Shown piece by piece: positions 29,039 through 35,219 of a stretch of DNA of 35,219 nucleotides. The first letter of the stretch is position 1; each line of letters opens with the position of its first letter. This DNA comes from Isoptericola sp. (GTDB lineage Bacteria; Actinomycetota; Actinomycetes; Actinomycetales; Cellulomonadaceae): NCBI GenBank assembly GCA_031180595.1, contig JAPSLQ010000014.1:1-35219 (forward strand), in the 5' to 3' direction. Below the pieces are notes generated by a model. That model saw nothing but the letters and a program-made list of their open reading frames with translations, had not been told where the DNA came from and searched no databases. The translations under genes and the position numbers were made by a program.

Positions 29039-30315
29039 GCCGCTCGGGGGCCGGCCCGCTGCGCGTGCTCGTCGTCGGGCACACCGCGGAGCTCGGCGGA
29101 GCCGAGCTGGCGCTGGTGCGCCTGTGCGCTGTGCTCGACCGAGGGCTCGACCGCGGGCTCGACCGAGGGCCCGGCAGCACGGCGGACGACGGGGTCGACG
29201 ACGACATCGACGACGTCGACGTCCGTGCCGTGCTCCTCGCGGACGGCCCGCTCGTCGGCCGGCTGACCGCGGTCGGGGTGCCCGTCACCGTCCTGGCAGC
29301 GGACCCCGGGCTCGTGGCGGCGACGCGCGGCTCGGTCGGCCGGGCGTCGTGGCGCAACCTGCGCCGGCTGCTGCCCGCGGCGCGCGCGGTGGCCGGCCTG
29401 CGCGCCGCCGTGCGCGCCGCGCGGCCGGACGTCGTGCACACCACGACGCTCAAGGCGCACGTGCTCGGCCTCCTCGCCGGCCGCCTGTGCGGCGTGCCGG
29501 TGGTCTGGTACGTGCACGACCGCATCGCCGCGGACTACCTGCCGGCGCGCACGGCGTCGGTGCTGCGGTGGCTCGCGCGCCACGGGCCGCGGGCGGTGCT
29601 CGCGAACTCCCGCGCGACGGCGGCCACGCTCCCGGGCGTGCGCGACCTCACGGTCGCGTACCCCGGCTTCGCACCCGAGCAGGTGCGCCCCGTCCCGTCG
29701 GCCGTGCCCGCGACCGGGCGCCCCCGCGTCGTCGGGCTCGTCGGGCGCGTCGGACCCACCAAGGGTCAGCTCGAGCTGGTGCGGGCGATGCCCGCGGTGC
29801 TCGCCCGGCACCCCGGGACGGTCTTCCGCTGCGTCGGCGCGCCGGCGTTCGGCGCGGAGGCCTACGCCCGCGAGGTGACCGCCGAGGCGCGCCGGCTCGG
29901 CGTCGCCGAGCACCTGGAGCTCACAGGGTTCGTCCCGGACCCCGCCGCGGCGCTCGGCGAGCTCACGGTGTGCGTCCACGCCTCCCCGGTGCCCGAACCC
30001 TTCGGCCAGGTGGTCGTCGAGGCCATGGTGGGCGGCGTACCGGTCGTCGCCACCGACGCGGGCGGCGTCCCGGAGATCCTGCGCGACGGCGACGACGTGC
30101 TCGGCCGCCTCGTGCCACCGGGCGACGTCCGTGCGCTCGCAGAGGCCGTCGTCGAGGTGCTCGACGACGTCCCCGCGGCGCTCGCGGTGGCCCGCCGCGC
30201 GCACGCGTCGGCGCTCGAACGGTTCGCCGTCACGACGACGGCCCGCACCGTCACCGAGGTGTGGCGGCGGTCGGCACGGCCGCGGCGCGCTCGAGCGCGG
30301 CTGCGAAGAGCGTGA
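29035..30315 (+). CDS. GT4 family glycosyltransferase
   Basis: RVLVVGHTAELGGAELALVRL, DVVHTTTLKAHVLGLLA, VGLVGRVGPTKGQLELVRAM, PEPFGQVVVEAMVGGVPVVATDAGGVPEIL; GTG overlaps previous stop. Confidence 0.9.
   Translation: MSRSGAGPLRVLVVGHTAELGGAELALVRLCAVLDRGLDRGLDRGPGSTADDGVDDDIDDVDVRAVLLADGPLVGRLTAVGVPVTVLAADPGLVAATRGSVGRASWRNLRRLLPAARAVAGLRAAVRAARPDVVHTTTLKAHVLGLLAGRLCGVPVVWYVHDRIAADYLPARTASVLRWLARHGPRAVLANSRATAATLPGVRDLTVAYPGFAPEQVRPVPSAVPATGRPRVVGLVGRVGPTKGQLELVRAMPAVLARHPGTVFRCVGAPAFGAEAYAREVTAEARRLGVAEHLELTGFVPDPAAALGELTVCVHASPVPEPFGQVVVEAMVGGVPVVATDAGGVPEILRDGDDVLGRLVPPGDVRALAEAVVEVLDDVPAALAVARRAHASALERFAVTTTARTVTEVWRRSARPRRARARLRRA
29134..29169 (+). repeat. 12-bp tandem repeat x3 (CTCGACCGAGGG/CTCGACCGCGGG/CTCGACCGAGGG)
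   Basis: read directly; encodes (LDRG)x3 in the GT4 N-terminal domain. Confidence 0.85.
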
Positions 30316-31405
30316 CCTGGCGGGCCCACGTGGGCACGTCGTCGGCCGGCGACGACGGCGCGGGACCGCCCAGCACGGCCTTCCGGACGGCTGCCGCGAA
30401 CGTGGCTCCGTCCGCCACGGTCACGGCCGGGCCGGCCGCGTCCCGGAAGCCGGCCACGCCGGTGGCCACGACGGGCCGCCCCACCGCCCGGTACTCGTAG
30501 AGCTTGATGGGGTCGAGGCTGTCGGTGAACCCGTCGACGACGTGGGGCACCACGAGCACGGTGGCGTGCTGCAGGTACGCGGGCACGTCGGTGAACGCCC
30601 GGGGGCCGAGCAGCACGACGCCGGCGTCCCGCAGGCGCTCCACGTCGGTGCGCTCGAGCGCCACCGGCCCGACCAGGACGAGCCGCGCGTCCGCGTCGAG
30701 GGCGGCCTGCGTCCGGACGCACAGGTCGACGTCGAGGCGGTCGCGGTGGAGCGTGCCCACGTACACGGCGACCGGGCCCGCGGGCAGGTCGGCCGGGCGG
30801 GGGAGCGGGCGGCGGTAGGCGTCGACGTCCACGCCGTTGGTCACGAGGGTGACCTGGCGCGCCCCGCCCTTGCGCTCCGCGAGCGCCGGCGAGCACACGG
30901 TCACCTCGCGGGCGGTGGCGAGGAGGCGGTCCTCCTGCGCGACGACGCGGAGGTGCTCCGCGGCCGGGCGGCGGGCGCTCGCCCAGTCGTCCGTGACGTC
31001 GTAGACGGTGTCCCAGCCGGTCACGGCGTGCACGTGCGCCGCCAGGGGGTCGTTGGCCCACAGGACCGGGCGGCGCAGCGCCAGGCGTGCGGCGGCGGCC
31101 CGGACGGCGCGTGCCCGGCGGCGGTCGCCGCCCCGGTCCGCACGCCGCGGGAGCCACTTGCTCTGCTCGAGGAGCCACAGCCGTCCACCGCTGACGCCCT
31201 CGAGCTGCGGACCGGGTCGCAGGCCCCGGCCCGTGCGCGGCCGGACGCGCCGCACGAGGTCGTGGACCGGGTCGACCGGCGGCTCGACCACCAGCAGCCG
31301 CACGTCGGGATACCTGCGCAGCAGGCCGGCCGCCAGGTGCTGGTTGCGGCGCCACACGTCGTCCCACGGCTCGAGCGAGACCAGGACCACGTCGCGGCCG
31401 TTCAC
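30251..31405 (-). CDS. glycosyltransferase (GT4-like)
   Basis: VVLVSLEPWDDVWRRNQHLAAGLLRRYPDVRLLVVEPP, AVYVGTLHRDRLDVDLC, DSLDPIKLYEYRAVGRPVVAT; GTG 31405 overlaps upstream stop. Confidence 0.85.
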   Translation of the reverse strand: MNGRDVVLVSLEPWDDVWRRNQHLAAGLLRRYPDVRLLVVEPPVDPVHDLVRRVRPRTGRGLRPGPQLEGVSGGRLWLLEQSKWLPRRADRGGDRRRARAVRAAAARLALRRPVLWANDPLAAHVHAVTGWDTVYDVTDDWASARRPAAEHLRVVAQEDRLLATAREVTVCSPALAERKGGARQVTLVTNGVDVDAYRRPLPRPADLPAGPVAVYVGTLHRDRLDVDLCVRTQAALDADARLVLVGPVALERTDVERLRDAGVVLLGPRAFTDVPAYLQHATVLVVPHVVDGFTDSLDPIKLYEYRAVGRPVVATGVAGFRDAAGPAVTVADGATFAAAVRKAVLGGPAPSSPADDVPTWARQVTLFAAALERAAAVPTAATPR

Positions 31406-32421
31406 AGCACGCTCCGGTAGACCGCCTCGGTCGCCCGGGCCTGCGACTCGGGTGCGTAGCGCTCGCGCTGGCGCGCCCGTGCCGCGACGGCCAGCGCGTC
31501 CCGGCGTCCGGGGGAGGCGGCGAGCTCGACGAGCCGGCGTCCGCCGTCGGCCGGGTCGGACGGCTCGTAGAGGGCGGCGAGGTCGAGCCCGCCGAGCGTC
31601 TCCACGTGCCCGCCCGCGCGGGCCGCCACGACCGGCAGGCCCGCGGCCATGGCCTCGAGCACGCTGAGCCCCAGGCCTTCCGCGGGGCAGGGCGCGAGGA
31701 GGATGCCCGCGCGGGCCATGAGCGCCGCGACGTCGCGCCGCGTCCCGAGGAACCGCACGTGGTCGGCCATGCCGGAGCGCGCGACGAGCGTCTCGAGCGA
31801 CCGGCGCAGCGCGCCGTCGCCCACGACGTCGAGCCGCCAGCCCTGGGCCGCGAGGCCCGAGGCGGCGAACGCCCGCAGACCCAGGTCCGTGCGCTTCTCG
31901 GGCTCGAGCCGCTGCACCATGAGCACGACGGCGTCGCGCCGTGCCGCGCGCAGGACGTCCGGGACGGTGTCGACGCCCGGGTGCACGACGACGCTCGGCC
32001 CGTCGACGGCGGCGGCCACGTACCGGCTGATGGCGATCTGCGCGGCGATCCTGGGTGCCACGACCCGGGCGGCCAGGCGTCCGGGGACGCTGCGTCCCCG
32101 GCGCTGCGCGAAGTGCCGGGTGGCGACGACCGGGAGGTGACCGCGACGCGCGGCGCCGACGGCCACGAGCTCGGCCGCGGTCATGTGGGCGTGGAGCACG
32201 TCGGCGTCCTCGCGCACGCGCGCGAGCGACGTGGCGGCCTCGCGCAGCGTCGCGCCGGGCAGGAACGCGACGGCGGACCCGGTCGTCTCGCGCGCGCGCC
32301 CGGCGGCGCCGCCGACGACCGTGACGCGGTGACCGTGGGCCGCCTGGGTCCGCGCGAGCCGCGCGACATGGGCCTCGACGCCCGCGAACGCCCCCGAGAC
32401 GACGACGTGGACGACGTTCAT
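31402..32421 (-). CDS. GT4 family glycosyltransferase
   Basis: MNVVHVVVSGAFAGVEAHVARLARTQAAHGHRVTVVGG, VLMVQRLEPEKRTDLGLRAF, AEGLGLSVLEAMAAGLPVVAARAGGHVE. Confidence 0.92.
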   Translation of the reverse strand: MNVVHVVVSGAFAGVEAHVARLARTQAAHGHRVTVVGGAAGRARETTGSAVAFLPGATLREAATSLARVREDADVLHAHMTAAELVAVGAARRGHLPVVATRHFAQRRGRSVPGRLAARVVAPRIAAQIAISRYVAAAVDGPSVVVHPGVDTVPDVLRAARRDAVVLMVQRLEPEKRTDLGLRAFAASGLAAQGWRLDVVGDGALRRSLETLVARSGMADHVRFLGTRRDVAALMARAGILLAPCPAEGLGLSVLEAMAAGLPVVAARAGGHVETLGGLDLAALYEPSDPADGGRRLVELAASPGRRDALAVAARARQRERYAPESQARATEAVYRSVL

Positions 32422-33770
32422 CGCGCACCCGCGACGGGGACCGGGCCGGACGCGGGCGCCACCCTCGCGCGGCGCTGCTCGCGCCGCTGCGCGTCGTGCG
32501 CCTGGGCACCGAGGCACAGCCCGACGACGAGGAACGGCAGCGACGTCTGCACCGCGACCCAGAACAGGTCCAGCTGGCCCTGCGCGAACCGGTTCGCGAC
32601 GACGGCGAACGCGAGCGTGCCGTAGCGCGGGTCGACGCGCCACAGCACCACGAGCACGCCCGCGATCATGACGAGGAAGCCGACGAGCCCGACCGTCCCG
32701 GCCGAGCTGAGCACCTCGAGCTCGGCGTTCGGCGGCTGGAACTCGTACTCCGTGCGGCCCGCGGTCCACCACCGCAGCCCGACGCCGAACCACTCGTTCT
32801 GGTTCCACACGGCCAGCGCCTGCTCGAACCAGGTGAGGCGCTGGTAGGTCGAGTTGAACTCGTTCCCCGACTCGAGCTGCTCGGTGACCGTGGTGCCCAC
32901 GTACCAGACCGCGAGCGGGACGGCGAGCAGCGGCAGCTTGCTGCGCCGGCGCCCGGGCTCGGGGCGGAGCATGATCACGAGCATGGCGAGGGCCAGCCCG
33001 ACCATGGCCTGGCGCGACTGGGCCGCGAGCATGCCCAGCGCGAACAGCGCGAACAGGGACGTCGCGACGACGCGGTTCCAGCCGAGCCACCGCGGGCGTG
33101 CGTACGCGATCGTGGCGCCGAACGCGAGGATGTCGCCGAGCGCGTTCTTGTGCAGGGAGAAGGGCGGCCCGAGGTAGACCGGGCTGAGGTCGCCCGACGC
33201 GGCCCGGCGCAGACCCTCGACGAGGGCGAGCAGGGCCATCAGCACCATGGGCGCCACGAGCAGGTTGACGGCGAGCCGGCCGTGCCCGTCGCGCGCGGCC
33301 GCCCAGCCCACGACGGCGGCGCCGCTCACCAGGAGCCAGGCGTGGAACCACTCGACGGTGTTCGCCGTGTACGGGTTCGCCACGACGGTGAACAGCGTGG
33401 CGACCTGGTAGAGGACGTTGAGCCACAGCACCGCGCGCAGCGGCCGGCTGTAGGGCCGGCGGCCGAAGACCAGCGCGACTCCGAAGGAGAGGCCGAGGAC
33501 GAAGTCGCTGACCGACAGGTCGACCCCGCTCGCACCGACCCGGTTGACGAGCGTGAGCGCGGGCACGGTGAACGCGACGGTGGCGGCGGGGGAGCAGGAC
33601 ATGAGGCCGAACGCGAGCACCGCGGCGGCGGCGTACACGCCCCAGGTCGGCTCGCGCGCGGTCGCCGCCGCGACGAGGGCGGCGCCCGCGAGCGCGGCGA
33701 GCACCACGACGACCCGTTCGAACCGCCGGTCGGTGCGGATCACCCTCGTGCCCGCGCTGAGAAGGCTCAT
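32418..33770 (-). CDS. O-antigen ligase/Wzy polymerase-like polytopic membrane protein
   Basis: many TM segments with a large loop; AQSRQAMVGLALAML, NEWFGVGLRWW..PPNAELEVLSSAGTVGLVGFL typical of Wzy_C/RfaL proteins. Confidence 0.85.
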   Translation of the reverse strand: MSLLSAGTRVIRTDRRFERVVVVLAALAGAALVAAATAREPTWGVYAAAAVLAFGLMSCSPAATVAFTVPALTLVNRVGASGVDLSVSDFVLGLSFGVALVFGRRPYSRPLRAVLWLNVLYQVATLFTVVANPYTANTVEWFHAWLLVSGAAVVGWAAARDGHGRLAVNLLVAPMVLMALLALVEGLRRAASGDLSPVYLGPPFSLHKNALGDILAFGATIAYARPRWLGWNRVVATSLFALFALGMLAAQSRQAMVGLALAMLVIMLRPEPGRRRSKLPLLAVPLAVWYVGTTVTEQLESGNEFNSTYQRLTWFEQALAVWNQNEWFGVGLRWWTAGRTEYEFQPPNAELEVLSSAGTVGLVGFLVMIAGVLVVLWRVDPRYGTLAFAVVANRFAQGQLDLFWVAVQTSLPFLVVGLCLGAQAHDAQRREQRRARVAPASGPVPVAGAR

Positions 33771-35219
33771 GCCGTCCCCAGGGCCGACTCGGCCCGGACC
33801 GGCCCGCGCAGGTACAGCCGCAGCCGCCGCGTGGCCTGCGCACGGGCGTCGGCACGGGGGTGGACGGCCGCCCTCAGGACCGCGCCCGCGACGACCGCAC
33901 CGCGGGCCAGCTGCCAGCCGACCGTGCCGTGGTGCTTGCGCAGGTACCGCTCCTGCGAGGCGTGGAAGTGGGTCTCGCGCCGGCGACCGTCGGTGCTCGT
34001 GCCCCCGCCGCTGTGCCTCGCGACGACGTCGTCGACCAGCAGGTGGGTCCAGCCGCGTCGTGCGGCGCGGCGAGCCCAGTCGGTCTCCTCGGCGTAGAGG
34101 AAGAACCGCTCGTCGAACGGGCCGACGTCGGCGACCGCGTCGGCCCGCAGCAGCAGCACCGACCCGACGACGAACCTGCCGCGCGCCCACCGGTCGTGGA
34201 GCCGCCCGAGCCCGGCGGCCTCGACCACCGAGCGCCCGGGCGAGGGGAACGGCCACAGGACGCGCGCGGGCCGCCCGTCGTCGTCGACCTGCGCCGGCCC
34301 GGCGCTCGCGGCGCGAGGGTCGGCGTGCAGGCGGCGCTGGAGCTCGAGCACGTCGTCGGGGTCGACGACGGCGTCGGGGTTGAGCAGCAGCACGTCGCGG
34401 CCCGGGTGCCGCCGGTGCGCCAGGCCGTGGTTGACGCCGGCCGCGAACCCGCCGTTGCGGCCCGGGTCGAGGTACGTCCCCCCGGCGAGCTCGGCGATGT
34501 CGCGGACCTCCGGCAGCGAGGAGTTGTCCACGACGGTCAGCGGCAGCTTTCCGACGAGCGGCGCGAGCGCGGCGCGGAGGCGGTCGGGGGAGCCGTAGGC
34601 GACGACGAGCACCTCGGGCGGCTCGGGCACGTCCCGTGCGTCGGGCACGTCCCGCGCATACGGGCCGGCGAGGACGCGCTCGTACAGCTCGTGGTACTGC
34701 CGCGCCACCTCCGGCCACGCGCACGCGGCGGCGACCCGCAGCCCGCGCTCGCGCAGCCGGTCGGCGAGCCCTGGCTCCGCGGCGACGCGGCGCAGCGCGG
34801 CGCCGAGCGCGGCGGCGTCGCCCGGCGGCACCAGCAGCCCGGCGTCTCCCACGACGTCGGGCAGGGCGCCGGAGTCGCTCGCGACGACCGGTACGCCGGC
34901 GGCCATCGCCTCGACGGCGACACGACCGAACTGCTCGCGCCAGCCCGGGGTGTCGAGCGAGGGGACGGCCAGCACGTCGAGCGACCGGTAGAACTCCGCG
35001 AGCGCCCCGCCCGCGTGCGAGCCGACGAAGCGGACCCGGTCGCCCGCGGGTGCGGCCAAGGCCCGCAGGTCCTGCTCCTGGGGTCCGGCCCCCGCGACGC
35101 GCAGGACCAGGCGGGTGTCGGCGACGACCGCGCGCACGAGCACGTCCACGCCCTTGTGGGGCGCCAGCCGGCCCGCGTAGCCGACGACGACGGGACCGGT
35201 CGCCGCGCGCCCCGCCGGC
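33767..35219 (-). CDS. GT4-GT2 fusion glycosyltransferase (5' end beyond the window)
   Basis: GT4 part VVVGYAGRLAPHKGVDVLVRAV...AMAAGVPVVASDSGALPDVVG; GT2 part LTVVDNSS, NGGFAAGVNHGL, LLLNPDAVVDPDDVLEL, FDERFFLYAEETDWARRA. Frame stays open from the tracked start (35149) to the edge. Confidence 0.9.
   Translation of the reverse strand, partial: PAGRAATGPVVVGYAGRLAPHKGVDVLVRAVVADTRLVLRVAGAGPQEQDLRALAAPAGDRVRFVGSHAGGALAEFYRSLDVLAVPSLDTPGWREQFGRVAVEAMAAGVPVVASDSGALPDVVGDAGLLVPPGDAAALGAALRRVAAEPGLADRLRERGLRVAAACAWPEVARQYHELYERVLAGPYARDVPDARDVPEPPEVLVVAYGSPDRLRAALAPLVGKLPLTVVDNSSLPEVRDIAELAGGTYLDPGRNGGFAAGVNHGLAHRRHPGRDVLLLNPDAVVDPDDVLELQRRLHADPRAASAGPAQVDDDGRPARVLWPFPSPGRSVVEAAGLGRLHDRWARGRFVVGSVLLLRADAVADVGPFDERFFLYAEETDWARRAARRGWTHLLVDDVVARHSGGGTSTDGRRRETHFHASQERYLRKHHGTVGWQLARGAVVAGAVLRAAVHPRADARAQATRRLRLYLRGPVRAESALGTA

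Overview
High-GC actinobacterial chromosomal DNA (Cellulomonas/Micrococcales-like by gene content and GC; this is inference). Left to right: rsmA-ispE; an acetylxylan-esterase-like gene (-); a probable alpha-mannan uptake/degradation locus (ROK regulator, ABC solute-binding lipoprotein, two MalF/MalG-type permeases, GH38 alpha-mannosidase, secreted GH76-like alpha-1,6-mannanase); an ABC-F ATPase; an Lrp/AsnC regulator beside lysine 6-aminotransferase (lat); an S66/MccF-like peptidase; an orphan AbiEi/DUF559-like gene bracketed by two related ~62-bp palindromes; a MarR-MFS pair; a TetR regulator; tRNA-Gln(TTG); glmU-prs-rplY-pth; a DUF4190-like membrane protein; and an exopolysaccharide locus (several GT4s, a Wzz/BY-kinase-like protein with a degenerate Walker A, a Wzy/O-antigen-ligase-like protein and a GT4-GT2 fusion cut by the right edge). 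The observations most worth a second look are the palindrome pair around the orphan gene, the pseudo-BY-kinase, a 26-bp perfect palindrome just after the solute-binding-protein stop codon, the alpha-mannan locus with an operator-like inverted repeat, and a 65-bp convergent gene overlap. No CRISPR array, rRNA, IS element or prophage was found. Family calls come from motif recognition by eye; no database search was run.
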